DNA from: CAZEQJ01 sp964514385
GTDB taxonomy: Bacteria; Bacteroidota; Bacteroidia; Cytophagales; Cyclobacteriaceae
Length of the DNA stretch: 64,000 bases
Assembly (NCBI GenBank): GCA_964514385.1
Contig: CAZEQJ010000005.1
Coordinates: forward strand, 62,001-126,000
Direction of reading: 5' to 3'
Of this stretch, positions 50,822 through 59,773 are shown one piece after another. Positions within the stretch are counted from its first letter, which is position 1. Each line of letters opens with the position of its first letter. The notes below the pieces were generated by a model. That model saw only the letters and a list, made by a program, of their open reading frames with translations. It was not told the origin of the DNA and made no database searches. The position numbers and the translations under genes were made by a program.

Positions 50822-52339
50822 ATGTCAGAGGTTAGGGTAAGATTTGCTCCCAGTCCTACAGGGGCACTGCACATAGGTGGAGTACGTACCGCTCTTTACA
50901 ATTATTTATTTGCCAAAAAGCACAATGGTACTTTTGTGCTGAGAATAGAAGATACCGATCAGACACGGTACGTACCGGGTGCAGAGGATTATATTTTTAA
51001 TTCGCTGAAATGGCTCAATATTGAACCAGATGAAAGCCTTCGTCACGGAGGTGAATATGGGCCCTACCGCCAATCGGATCGTAAGGACCTGTATAAAAAA
51101 TACGTCGATCAGCTGATCGAGAGTGGCCATGCTTACTATGCTTTTGATACGCCCGAAGAGCTGGAAGCCATGCGTGAGCGGTTAAAGGCGGCAAGGGTAA
51201 AATCACCGCAATATAATTCCATTACACGCGAAACAATGAAAAACTCCCTTACACTGCCTGCCGATGAGGTGAAACAAAGGCTGGAAAGTGGAGAGCCGTA
51301 CGTGGTGCGTATAAAAATACCACGAAAAGAAGAAGTCAGGCTTCATGATGCAGTAAGAGGATGGGTGATGGTGCATAGCTCTGCAATCGATGACAAAGTG
51401 ATTATGAAAGGTGATGGGATGCCAACCTACCACCTTGCCAATGTCGTAGATGACCATTTGATGAAAATAAGCCATGTAATTCGTGGTGAAGAATGGCTTC
51501 CTTCTGCTCCATTACACGTGTTGCTTTATCGCTTCCTGGGATGGGAAGAAACCATGCCGGAATTTGCCCATTTACCCCTGATCCTGAAGCCGGATGGAAA
51601 TGGCAAGCTGAGTAAACGGGACGCTAAAAAACACGGCTTCCCAATTTTCCCTCTGGCATGGGAAATGGAAGGGCAGGAACTGGAAGGCTTTCGTGAGTCG
51701 GGCTATCTGCCGGATGCCCTGAATAATTTTCTGGCATTTCTGGGGTGGAACCCGGGTACACACCAGGAGATATTTCATATGGACGAACTGGTGGAGGCAT
51801 TTACTATTGAGCGTATAGGCAAAAGCGGTACCAAATTCGATATCGATAAAGCTAAATGGTACAATCAGCAGTATATAAAGGAAAAACCAGACACTGAACT
51901 CGGTAAAATGCTGCTTGACGCCTATGACAAAGAACTGGATGCCGATATGGCAACCCGGATTGGCGGATTACTAAAAGACAGGATCACCTTCCCATATGAG
52001 TTGGCGGAACAGGCAAAATACATCCTTGAAACCCCGGAAAGCTATGACGAAAAGGTGATCCGTAAAAAATGGAGTGAAGAAGTGCAGGAAGGTTTGCGCA
52101 TTTACTCTGAATACCTGATTAAGGATAACCCTAAAACAGCTGACGACTTTTCCCGTTTGTTACAACAGAGCGCTGATGATATCAATGCCGGTGTCGGGAA
52201 ACTGATGCAGCCACTGCGTGCGGCAATCACCGGACATGGAGCAGGACCGGACCTTAAAGAGATCATGGTGATACTGGGGTCTGAAGAGATAGCAAGGAGA
52301 ATATCACGCGCTATAGAAAGGATTCAAATACCTTCCTGA
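50822..52339 (+). CDS. gltX: Glutamyl-tRNA synthetase
   Basis: Class I synthetase with the HIGH-like motif in APSPTGALHIGGVRTALYN near residues 8-26 and the KMSKS-like GKLSKRDAKKHG. It carries the SREGEW-equivalent VIRGEEWLPSAPLH. Tandem GTG, ATG and ATG codons at 50816-50824 are all possible starts; the last gives MSEVRVRFAPSPTG and is used here. At 505 residues it is standard. It charges tRNA-Glu. Confidence 0.96.
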   Translation: MSEVRVRFAPSPTGALHIGGVRTALYNYLFAKKHNGTFVLRIEDTDQTRYVPGAEDYIFNSLKWLNIEPDESLRHGGEYGPYRQSDRKDLYKKYVDQLIESGHAYYAFDTPEELEAMRERLKAARVKSPQYNSITRETMKNSLTLPADEVKQRLESGEPYVVRIKIPRKEEVRLHDAVRGWVMVHSSAIDDKVIMKGDGMPTYHLANVVDDHLMKISHVIRGEEWLPSAPLHVLLYRFLGWEETMPEFAHLPLILKPDGNGKLSKRDAKKHGFPIFPLAWEMEGQELEGFRESGYLPDALNNFLAFLGWNPGTHQEIFHMDELVEAFTIERIGKSGTKFDIDKAKWYNQQYIKEKPDTELGKMLLDAYDKELDADMATRIGGLLKDRITFPYELAEQAKYILETPESYDEKVIRKKWSEEVQEGLRIYSEYLIKDNPKTADDFSRLLQQSADDINAGVGKLMQPLRAAITGHGAGPDLKEIMVILGSEEIARRISRAIERIQIPS

Positions 52340-52340
52340 T

Positions 52341-52541
52341 ATGGCAAGAAAAAGAAAACCTACAGTTGGAAAACCGAAAGTAAACAGCGAACTGAGTGGC
52401 TTTGACATTGAGATCGACTCATTCGGGGAAATAAAATCATCACTGGACATTGGGAAGATCAACCAGTTCCTCAATGAAAACGTGGAGGATAAAAAACTCA
52501 AAGACCGCCCTGAGTTTAAGGATAAAAACAATAAAGAATAA
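52341..52541 (+). CDS. Small basic/charged protein, function unknown
   Basis: A 66-residue protein starts 1 bp after the gltX stop. It has a basic N-terminus (MARKRKPTVGKPK) and a charged tail (KDRPEFKDKNNKE) around a short amphipathic core (DIEIDSFGEIKSSLDIGKINQFLNE is 25 residues; its key residues are alternating Ile/Leu and acidic). No family is recognised. Its abutment with gltX and normal composition support expression. Confidence 0.62.
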   Translation: MARKRKPTVGKPKVNSELSGFDIEIDSFGEIKSSLDIGKINQFLNENVEDKKLKDRPEFKDKNNKE

Positions 52542-52542
52542 A

Positions 52543-52554
52543 ACCCTGTAGGGT
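52543..52554. promoter_or_regulatory. Short inverted repeat ACCCTGTAGGGT
   Basis: ACCCT and AGGGT flank 2 bp directly after the 66-residue gene. No T-run follows, so it is a weak candidate for an operator or transcript-end hairpin. Confidence 0.25.
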
Positions 52555-52647
52555 ATGTTAATATAGTTCAGCTTTGCTGTGGCTGTAACTTTCATTGCAT
52601 TTATGCAGTATAATAAAGCAATGGTTTAACCTTTAACACCCTACACC

Positions 52648-53355
52648 ATGAAGCAGCTATTCCTTATCTTCATGTCATCTGTATTGATCACCGGCTGTGT
52701 TTCAGCCAATAAATACATTAAAATCGTAGATGGCTACACTACAACCTCAGCAGTACCCGCCTCGCAAAATGAACGAATATCCATCACTGTCAGCGGTAAT
52801 ATACCGGAAAATAATTTTCATGATATTGATATAAACCGTATCCCGGCAGTTGTATTCTGGAGGACAGATGTGGAGATTGCTACCGAAATAAACAGGGATA
52901 TCCGGTTATCATACGTGACCCGTGGCATTCAACAGGCTGCATTTGAAGAAAATCTGGAACAATATCTGGATAATAAAACCCTGCATATCCACCTGAAAGA
53001 CCTGCCCGGAGTTTTCAGGTATGAGTTTAACCGCACATTTATTCCATACCCGGGTATTGATAGTGAGATTCATTATGTTTTTCCATCACAAATAGACCTG
53101 CTGTATGAATATAAGGTGAACCAGGGTGAATGGGTCACACTGAACAGATCCGGAAGAGTAAAGAACCAGGAATATGACCAAACCTACATGCTTATGCCCG
53201 ACGGCTTTAATAATTATTTCAACCCGTTTAACGATGTTAAATTTCATCTGGCAAAACTGGAAGATGAGGCGTTCCGCATGGGTAAGCAACTCGTCTATAA
53301 TATTATCGCAGATCTGGATAAAGGCAGGAATAGAAGCATAATCGAAGCGCGGTAG
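52648..53355 (+). CDS. Lipoprotein, function unknown
   Basis: MKQLFLIFMSSVLITGC forms a lipoprotein signal with the lipidated cysteine at residue 17. The 218-residue mature part is beta-strand rich with Tyr/Asn-rich loops (TFIPYPGIDSEIHYVFPSQ) and ends in a short helix. I do not recognise a family. It has 106 bp of upstream sequence, so it may have its own promoter, and a bidirectional terminator follows. Confidence 0.72.
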   Translation: MKQLFLIFMSSVLITGCVSANKYIKIVDGYTTTSAVPASQNERISITVSGNIPENNFHDIDINRIPAVVFWRTDVEIATEINRDIRLSYVTRGIQQAAFEENLEQYLDNKTLHIHLKDLPGVFRYEFNRTFIPYPGIDSEIHYVFPSQIDLLYEYKVNQGEWVTLNRSGRVKNQEYDQTYMLMPDGFNNYFNPFNDVKFHLAKLEDEAFRMGKQLVYNIIADLDKGRNRSIIEAR

Positions 53356-53380
53356 TCATCATTATGTGCGTTTTAACGAT

Positions 53381-53422
53381 AAAAAACAAATCAATGCGCT
53401 ATTTAGCGCATTGATTGTTTTA
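53381..53422. terminator. Bidirectional rho-independent terminator
   Basis: A perfect 12-bp stem (AATCAATGCGCT / AGCGCATTGATT) with loop ATTT is flanked by an A-run on the left and GTTTTA on the right, so it can act on both the + strand lipoprotein transcript and the - strand S9 peptidase transcript. Confidence 0.88.
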
Positions 53423-53442
53423 TGATCCGGGTAAATAACGTA

Positions 53443-56187
53443 TTAATATCCCTTTTCTATTCCTTGTAACGTGGCAGGTATACCTTCATCCATCCACATG
53501 GGCATCTCCTCACCCATTAAATAGTGGTCAAAAAACTGTTGCATCCTGATATTGAAATCAATGATATTTTCCCATTTCGTCGGCCAATGTGGCTCTCCGG
53601 TATAATTCAGCATCCAGACTGGCTTGTTTAGTCTTCGTAAAGCGACAAAAAATTCAATGCCCTGATACCATGGCACAGCTGTATCCTCATCATTATGCAT
53701 CAGTAACAGTGGCGTATTGATTTTGTCGGCAAAAAAGATCGGTGAGTTTTCAATATAGCGTAATGGATATTCCCACAACGTGCCTCCTATACGACTTTGG
53801 GTATGCTCATATTGAAACATTCTGCTAAGTCCTGACCCCCAGCGAATACCACCATATGCACTCACCATATTGGATACGGGGGCGCCCGATTCTGCACATG
53901 CAAAAATATCCGTTTTGGTCACAAGATAAGCTGTTTGGTATCCTCCCCAGCTATGGCCCTGAACACCGATCCTGTCTTTATCGATATAGCCCTGATCGAT
54001 CATATAGGTAACACCGGGTATCACAGCATCATAGCAGCTCTCACCAGGATAACCGTCTATGTAGGTGATGTCCGGTATAAACACTACATATCCTCTGCTG
54101 GCATAGTAATTAGGGTTAATGATTGAGCGAATGGGCGTCGCTCCCCAGTAACGATGTAAATTATCTGAATTGCGCTCATAAAAATACGTCATCATGGGGT
54201 ATTTTTTGTTGGGATCGAAATTTTCCGGCTTATACAACAGCCCCTGTAGCTTTTTCCCATCCAGCGAGTTCCACTCTATTAATTCTACAGTGCTCCAGAT
54301 AAATCCTGCCTGTTGTGGATTGATATCGGAAATCGGGTTTATTTCATTAAACGTTTCTGTGGCCGTATACATATTGGTAGACTCCATGTTGCTTTCCCGT
54401 GTAAACATGAATCTATCTGCCTGACGGGCTTTGGTCAGCGAACCATAACTGTGGGGGCTGCTGATAAGGGTTGTCATTCGGCCATTTTTACCCAGGAGGG
54501 CATAACCATCATCCTTCGTAACTTCATTGAATGTAGAAAGTACCATGTTTCTGGTATCAATAAACCTTTCGTCAGGATCGAGTGATACATAGCGGTAAAC
54601 TGTTCGCGAATCTCTGCCATTCGTTAGTTTTCTGGGTTGAGCCGGGCTCTTCAGGTTTACCTGCCATAAGTCATACCGGTCATAGATGATGATGCTTTCA
54701 TCGTTCTTTGTCCAGCCTGCAACACCATAAGGGGAAGGGTAATCCGGATGGTCATCTTCTTCATCTGTAAGGGATGTGGGTATACCGTCAGAGATTATAC
54801 TCACCTGACCTGTTGAAATGTCATACGCTTCATATAAGGTATCCCGTGTATTATAAAACAAAACGTACCGGTCTCCTGGAGATGGTGAATTACTGCCCCT
54901 GAAATTTTTTCTGATCTCAGTGTAGTTTCCTTGTTGCAGGTCAACCAGATATACATCTTCCGACACGGGAAAGCCTTCCCATGAGGTGTACTTCAGATAT
55001 TGCTCATTATTGCTACCGACAGCATATCGGTTGTCATTACCCTTTGCCAGCGACAGATAGGGTACAGTCTCATCGGAAGGAAGAATAAAGTTTCTGTTTT
55101 TTGTATCAAAATGAGCCAGATAATTCTTTTTCTTGTCGCCATCCAGCTCTACCAGCTGCTGTGGCATGAGCCGCTGATCTTTGTAATTCCATACTTCTAC
55201 CTGTACAATTTCGTCATCCAGCAGGGAGGTATCAGCAAGCACTGGCGGAGTTGCTATACCAAAAAACAGCCTGTTTCCTGAATCAGAAAAATAAAGGTTT
55301 CTGTGTTCGCTTATCATCCATTCACCCGGAAGGGTTGTTGTGTCGGCTACAATACTTACCGTATCCATAGTAGCATTCCAGTATACCAGCTGATGATTTT
55401 TGACTCTGGCATCGGTTGTATCCGTATCAACAAGAAATGCCACCTGTCCGGCATCCTTCGAAATGGAAAGGTTCTGCCACTTCAGATCACCTGCCATTAG
55501 CTTTTCCAGCCTTCCTTCCTCTGCATGATAATAATATACCCCTTTGTCGAAGCTGCTGTCCTGCCCTGTAGATTGCAGGATGATTCCTTTTCCTTCTTCA
55601 GCCAGCCGATACTCGGTAACATAAGGGATGGTATCTGCCGTTTCATTTTCCAGTGAAAAAAGTACAAGGTGGTATCCGTTTTTCGAAGAAGGCTTCTTGG
55701 CTTTTGATTTGACTGTATCCTCTTTGTCGATCACCTCATCTAGCCGGAAGGCTAGCAGGCCGTCCCATTCTGATGGCATACGATAGTCTTTTACAGGGGC
55801 AAATTTTCGTAGCGAACGATTATTTACCTGAAACAATGCGAGGGTATCTTTTGGCATTTCATCCTCATCAAAAAGTTTTGAGCGCTTCATTTCCCTGACT
55901 GTGTCCTCATCAGGGTGGATTAAAAATGCCACATATTCACTATCCCATGAAATGGAGCCGCGATCAGCGCGGGGATAGCTCAAAAGTTCCCTGTCTTCAA
56001 AATCGTGAACAAAAAAAGCCGGATTACCACGATTGGGTTGCTGTGTGTAAATCAGTACCGACCCGTCCGCTGATATGGCTGTCTGGCGCAGGCTGTTCCA
56101 GGTGTTATACTCGGATTCGGACAGCGGCTTCTTTTGTGCAAAAAGAATTATAGGAGTTAGGATAAGTAGGTAGAGTAAATATTTCAT
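53443..56187 (-). CDS. Secreted S9 family serine peptidase (prolyl oligopeptidase superfamily)
   Basis: A signal peptide (MKYLLYLLILTPIILFAQ) precedes a long beta-propeller (about 30-640) and a C-terminal alpha/beta-hydrolase. The catalytic triad is Ser746 in GHSWGGYQTA, Asp835 in LMHNDEDTAVP and His867 in GEPHWP. The length of 914 residues is long for the family. The protein is expected in the periplasm, cleaving peptides or dipeptides. It is monocistronic and separated from neighbours by a terminator and the cobalamin riboswitch region. Confidence 0.92.
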   Translation of the reverse strand: MKYLLYLLILTPIILFAQKKPLSESEYNTWNSLRQTAISADGSVLIYTQQPNRGNPAFFVHDFEDRELLSYPRADRGSISWDSEYVAFLIHPDEDTVREMKRSKLFDEDEMPKDTLALFQVNNRSLRKFAPVKDYRMPSEWDGLLAFRLDEVIDKEDTVKSKAKKPSSKNGYHLVLFSLENETADTIPYVTEYRLAEEGKGIILQSTGQDSSFDKGVYYYHAEEGRLEKLMAGDLKWQNLSISKDAGQVAFLVDTDTTDARVKNHQLVYWNATMDTVSIVADTTTLPGEWMISEHRNLYFSDSGNRLFFGIATPPVLADTSLLDDEIVQVEVWNYKDQRLMPQQLVELDGDKKKNYLAHFDTKNRNFILPSDETVPYLSLAKGNDNRYAVGSNNEQYLKYTSWEGFPVSEDVYLVDLQQGNYTEIRKNFRGSNSPSPGDRYVLFYNTRDTLYEAYDISTGQVSIISDGIPTSLTDEEDDHPDYPSPYGVAGWTKNDESIIIYDRYDLWQVNLKSPAQPRKLTNGRDSRTVYRYVSLDPDERFIDTRNMVLSTFNEVTKDDGYALLGKNGRMTTLISSPHSYGSLTKARQADRFMFTRESNMESTNMYTATETFNEINPISDINPQQAGFIWSTVELIEWNSLDGKKLQGLLYKPENFDPNKKYPMMTYFYERNSDNLHRYWGATPIRSIINPNYYASRGYVVFIPDITYIDGYPGESCYDAVIPGVTYMIDQGYIDKDRIGVQGHSWGGYQTAYLVTKTDIFACAESGAPVSNMVSAYGGIRWGSGLSRMFQYEHTQSRIGGTLWEYPLRYIENSPIFFADKINTPLLLMHNDEDTAVPWYQGIEFFVALRRLNKPVWMLNYTGEPHWPTKWENIIDFNIRMQQFFDHYLMGEEMPMWMDEGIPATLQGIEKGY

Positions 56188-56248
56188 AGGCTAATTTTTT
56201 GTCAAAATAGTAATTAATTTAAAGAACTAAAGATTCTTTTTACCTTTG

Positions 56249-56420
56249 ATCAGGTTCAGGTTTCATCATGTAATGTGATGAATTAAAAGGGAATCCGGTG
56301 AAAATCCGGGACTATCCCCGTAGCTGTGAGCTTCTTAAGGCTTGCAAGATATGCCACTGTCTGCATTTAGCAGATGGGAAGGTTTGCAAGTGAAGTAAGT
56401 CAGAAGACCTGCCTTGACCT
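56249..56420 (+). ncRNA. Cobalamin riboswitch
   Basis: The leader of the TonB-receptor gene holds the conserved core of the adenosylcobalamin-class riboswitch: GGGAATCCGGTGAAAATCC at 56289-56307, then CCCCGTAGCTGTGA at 56316-56329. GCCACTGTC lies at 56353-56361, and the B12 box AGTCAGAAGACCTGCC ends near 56413. CAGGT near 56251 can pair with ACCTG near 56407 to form P1. It should repress the receptor when cobalamin is plentiful. Confidence 0.94.
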
Positions 56421-56464
56421 ATACATACTTAAGGCTTTCGGAGGAAGAGTCAGGATGTAGAACG

Positions 56465-56488
56465 GTCAGCAGAAGGCTGATTATTTTT
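56465..56488 (+). terminator. Candidate riboswitch expression-platform hairpin
   Basis: GTCAGC and GCTGAT around a 5-nt loop (56465-56481) are followed by a T-rich stretch, about 45 nt after the cobalamin aptamer and 52 nt before the receptor start. It could be the terminator alternative; a competing antiterminator was not worked out. Confidence 0.45.
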
Positions 56489-56539
56489 ACGACCTAAATT
56501 CTAATGAAAGCTCATTGTTTCACTTAACCCTTTATTACA

Positions 56540-58405
56540 ATGAGCAAATGTTTTATTTATTGGGCCCTGTTAGGGTTGCCGATCATTGCATTAGCGCAGG
56601 AATTTCCTGCCGATTCACTTGAAGAAGTATCTATTACAGCTTCAAAAATTCCGCTTTCCCATAAAGAATCTGCGAAAAATGTCATTGTCCTCGACAGGGA
56701 GGATATCATGGCGTATCCTGAACACGATCTATCGCAGATACTAAACCGTGTAAATGGAGTCATCATTAATGGTTCCTTCAGTAATCCCGGCAAAAACAAA
56801 GAGGTGTTCATCAGAGGTGCACGATCACAGTATGCGCTTATCATGGTAGATGGTGTACCGCTAAACGATGTATCGGGTGTTGGTGGCGCATTTGATCTGC
56901 GGTCTATTCCGGTCAGCATGATCGAGCGGATTGAAATACTAAAGTCAAGCCAGTCTACGCTTTATAGCAGTGATGCTGTTTCCGGGGTGATTAATATCAT
57001 TACCCGAAGTAATGATGAAAGCAGTGGTGAGGCCAGCATTAGCTATGGCTCACTAAACCGCATCAATGCATCAGGTTTCGGTTCATTACGAGCTGATAAA
57101 ATCAGCGTGAATGCAGGCATTTCTTATATGCAAAGTGATGGCATAAGCGAAGCAGAGCAACCGGAAAATGTGGCAACTGCATATAACCGCGATGGCTTTG
57201 ATCAATTTGGGGTTGACCTGTCAGCCAAGTATACGCCTGTTGCCGGATTATCGCTCAACCCATTCTACCGCCGCAATTCCTTTGCCGGAAGTTACGATGA
57301 AGGAGCCTTTACCGATGGCGATAATACGTACACATCGCTATTGCAGCATACCGGTATCCAGTCATCCTATCAGCTGAATAAAGTCACCATCAACGGACTC
57401 TATCATTTTGTCGATATGGAAAGAATATTCAATTCTTCTTTTGGAGAAAATGAATTTTCCGGCACCAACCATACCGGAGATGTTTTTGCCACTTTCAGGC
57501 TGAACGATCAATTTTCACTCACAGGTGGTATATACTTACAGCAGGGAACCATTCCTGCTGCGGCCGACTCGTTAGCAGATCCGGAATATCAGCTGTTTGA
57601 TCAATACCTTTCTTTAAATGCTATCGACTTTTACGGATTTAATGCTGAATTAGGTTACCGTCGATCGTCTCATGACAGCTACGGTATCAATAATAATGTG
57701 ACGGCTGCTGCGTCATACCGCATCAATGATTTCATTTTACACGGCGCCTATACCACAGGCTTTAAGATTCCCACACTTGATCAGCTATTCGGGGCATTTG
57801 GACCTAACCCTGACTTATTACCGGAAGAAAGTACGAGTGTCGAGGGGGGAGTGAGCTACCAAAATGACATCTTCAGTCTGGGTGTGACTTATTTCATAAG
57901 GGAAATAGACAATATCATAACTTTTGATTTTGGCACAGGCTACCAAAACCAAAACCGTCAGGATGATCAGGGTATCGAAGCTGAATTCAACGTTGATCTT
58001 TCCGGAAAATGGTCAATATCGACCTACTATAATTTTACCACAGGCGAGACCATTACACCCGATAGCATAAGTGTAGGGCTGATTCGGGTGCCTCGTCACA
58101 GGTTAGGTATGAATCTTCAGTTTCAGCCTGCAGACCGACTGCGTTTCAATATAAATGCACAATATTTTGGTGAGCGGGAAGACTTGTTTTTTGATCTAAA
58201 CACCTTCACTTCCCAACCGGTCACACTGGACCCGTATATTTTAGTAAATGTAGCAGGATCTTATTTGATCAAAACCTGGTTGCAGCTGTTTGCAGATGTT
58301 AAAAATCTTACCAACAGCCAGTATTATGAAAGCTATGGGTTCAGCACATTGGGAATAAATGGCGATCTAGGCGTTCGCATGATATTGGATAGAAATCAGC
58401 GATAG
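56540..58405 (+). CDS. btuB: BtuB-like TonB-dependent cobalamin receptor
   Basis: After a signal peptide (residues 1-19) a plug domain begins LEEVSITASKIPL and carries VFIRGARSQYALIMVDGVPLND near 90-111 and LYSSDAVSGVINIITR near 140-155. The 22-strand barrel ends LGVRMILDRNQR. The architecture and about 621 residues match BtuB. The cobalamin riboswitch in its leader makes vitamin B12 or another corrinoid the likely ligand, energised by TonB. No btuCDF or cobalamin-synthesis genes are next to it. Confidence 0.9.
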   Translation: MSKCFIYWALLGLPIIALAQEFPADSLEEVSITASKIPLSHKESAKNVIVLDREDIMAYPEHDLSQILNRVNGVIINGSFSNPGKNKEVFIRGARSQYALIMVDGVPLNDVSGVGGAFDLRSIPVSMIERIEILKSSQSTLYSSDAVSGVINIITRSNDESSGEASISYGSLNRINASGFGSLRADKISVNAGISYMQSDGISEAEQPENVATAYNRDGFDQFGVDLSAKYTPVAGLSLNPFYRRNSFAGSYDEGAFTDGDNTYTSLLQHTGIQSSYQLNKVTINGLYHFVDMERIFNSSFGENEFSGTNHTGDVFATFRLNDQFSLTGGIYLQQGTIPAAADSLADPEYQLFDQYLSLNAIDFYGFNAELGYRRSSHDSYGINNNVTAAASYRINDFILHGAYTTGFKIPTLDQLFGAFGPNPDLLPEESTSVEGGVSYQNDIFSLGVTYFIREIDNIITFDFGTGYQNQNRQDDQGIEAEFNVDLSGKWSISTYYNFTTGETITPDSISVGLIRVPRHRLGMNLQFQPADRLRFNINAQYFGEREDLFFDLNTFTSQPVTLDPYILVNVAGSYLIKTWLQLFADVKNLTNSQYYESYGFSTLGINGDLGVRMILDRNQR

Positions 58406-59325
58406 TTTTGGTACCAATCAAACTTTTCGATGATGATTTTTTCTTTGTTCTGGTTTAAATAATCAAAAAAGGCATTGGCTACCGGAGAGAATTTCTTTCC
58501 TTTTAGCCATATCAGGTGCCAATTGGTAATAATAGGGAGATCAGACTGGTTAATAATGACCAGTTCTCCCTTTTCCAACTCATTACGTAAACCAATTAGC
58601 GGCATAATGGAAAGTCCGAGCCCGGCGATCACAGCCTGCTTTACGGCTTCGTTGGAGGTTAGCTCAATTGTTTTTCTAAAGCGGATATCCTTTCGTTTAA
58701 GGTAGTGCTCCATTGCTGCACGTGTTGCAGATCCTTGTTCCCGAAAAATCAGCGGCATATCGAGGTTGAATACATCACCGGCTTTAGATATTCGGGATGC
58801 CAGGCGGCGGTTGCCCAGCAGATAAAGCTTATTCTGCAGCAGCTGAATATGGTCTACGGCGACTTTTTCAGGCAAAACCGAAACCATAGAAAAGTCTACT
58901 TCATTATTTTCAAGGCTATCCACCACCCGTGACTTATTTGTCACATCCATGATAAGGTCGATATGCTCATGCTTATTCAGAAACTCATCCAGAAAAAAGG
59001 GCATTACATATTTGGCAGTCGAAACAATCGAAAACTGGAGCTTACCTGTAAGTTTTCCCTGATACGCCAGCATCCTTTCTTCAATCAGATCGCCACGACG
59101 AATGACATCTACCGCAATACGTGCAATTTCACGACCAAAGTCTGTGATGTATACCTTCCGCCCTATTATTTCGGTCAGGGGTAGGTCAAACTGTTGCTGA
59201 AACTTCTTGAGTTGAAGCGATACAGCCGGTTGGGTAAGATGAAGCTCTTCTGATGCCTTGGTTATGCTTTGCGTTTCCACCACCTTGATGAATACCCGGA
59301 GCTGATGAAGTGTGTAGTTTATCAT
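58396..59325 (-). CDS. LysR family transcriptional regulator
   Basis: The winged-helix DNA-binding domain (residues 1-60, LHQLRVFIKVVETQSITKASEEL.. typical TQPAVSLQLKKFQQ) is followed by a type-2 periplasmic-binding-protein-like effector domain (about 90-290). It lies divergent from the small-protein/SbtA genes and probably regulates them, as LysR regulators (CmpR, CbbR) control CO2-related genes elsewhere; this is inferred. The 3' end overlaps btuB-like by 10 bp. Confidence 0.92.
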   Translation of the reverse strand: MINYTLHQLRVFIKVVETQSITKASEELHLTQPAVSLQLKKFQQQFDLPLTEIIGRKVYITDFGREIARIAVDVIRRGDLIEERMLAYQGKLTGKLQFSIVSTAKYVMPFFLDEFLNKHEHIDLIMDVTNKSRVVDSLENNEVDFSMVSVLPEKVAVDHIQLLQNKLYLLGNRRLASRISKAGDVFNLDMPLIFREQGSATRAAMEHYLKRKDIRFRKTIELTSNEAVKQAVIAGLGLSIMPLIGLRNELEKGELVIINQSDLPIITNWHLIWLKGKKFSPVANAFFDYLNQNKEKIIIEKFDWYQNYR

Positions 59326-59345
59326 TAAATATTTTTATAGACATT

Positions 59346-59383
59346 ATAACAATTATAAATATAATATTATAAAAGAATGTTAT
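59346..59383. promoter_or_regulatory. AT-rich inverted repeats in the LysR/SbtA divergent region
   Basis: ATAACA (59346-59351) and TGTTAT (59378-59383) form an inverted repeat around a perfect palindrome TATAATATTATA (59360-59371). This is the place and style of a LysR-type operator controlling divergent genes, but no consensus was tested. Confidence 0.45.
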
Positions 59384-59410
59384 CTCCTTTGCAGGATATA
59401 AATCGAGCTG

Positions 59411-59707
59411 ATGGATCAATCCTTTCAGATTAAGCTAATTGATGGTGAGTACAGTGCTGAAGATGCCCGTGAGGTCTTACACCGGTTGATAATGGACAAG
59501 ATCAAATTTCACAATCTGCAGTTACTTGCCGGAAAAGAAAGAAACCATCAGGACATTTATCATTCTGAAAAAAGAATTGAAGAGTTAAAGCAATCATTGG
59601 AACACATTGACCAGATGATTGAAAAGAAACAGGACACCAAAATCAGGATGAAAAGTGATATCAATATTTACTTTTCACCTTATGTGGAAAATAAAGAAAA
59701 CAGTTAA
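59411..59707 (+). CDS. Small coiled-coil protein upstream of SbtA, function unknown
   Basis: This 98-residue soluble protein has a short N-terminal strand region (MDQSFQIKLIDGEYSAEDAREVL) and a long amphipathic helix (about 25-85, rich in Leu, Glu, Lys, His). It looks like a helical hairpin or coiled coil, not a PII-like SbtB (no ferredoxin-like motif seen). It is divergent from the LysR gene and is followed by a terminator and then sbtA, so it is probably co-regulated with the transporter. I do not recognise the family. Confidence 0.7.
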   Translation: MDQSFQIKLIDGEYSAEDAREVLHRLIMDKIKFHNLQLLAGKERNHQDIYHSEKRIEELKQSLEHIDQMIEKKQDTKIRMKSDINIYFSPYVENKENS

Positions 59708-59732
59708 CCCAAGATCGATTAAGTTAGATGCG

Positions 59733-59761
59733 GGAGCGTTTTTATAAACGCTCCTTTTTTA
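59733..59761 (+). terminator. Rho-independent terminator/attenuator between the 98-residue gene and sbtA
   Basis: A perfect 9-bp stem (GGAGCGTTT / AAACGCTCC) with loop TTAT is followed by seven T. It sits 25 bp after the small gene and ends 12 bp before the SbtA start. Confidence 0.86.
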
Positions 59762-59773
59762 TAAACCCTGCAG

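Noticed and set aside
52543..52554. ACCCTGTAGGGT as a terminator
   Set aside because: Only a 5-bp stem with a 2-nt loop and no T-run; kept as a weak palindrome only.
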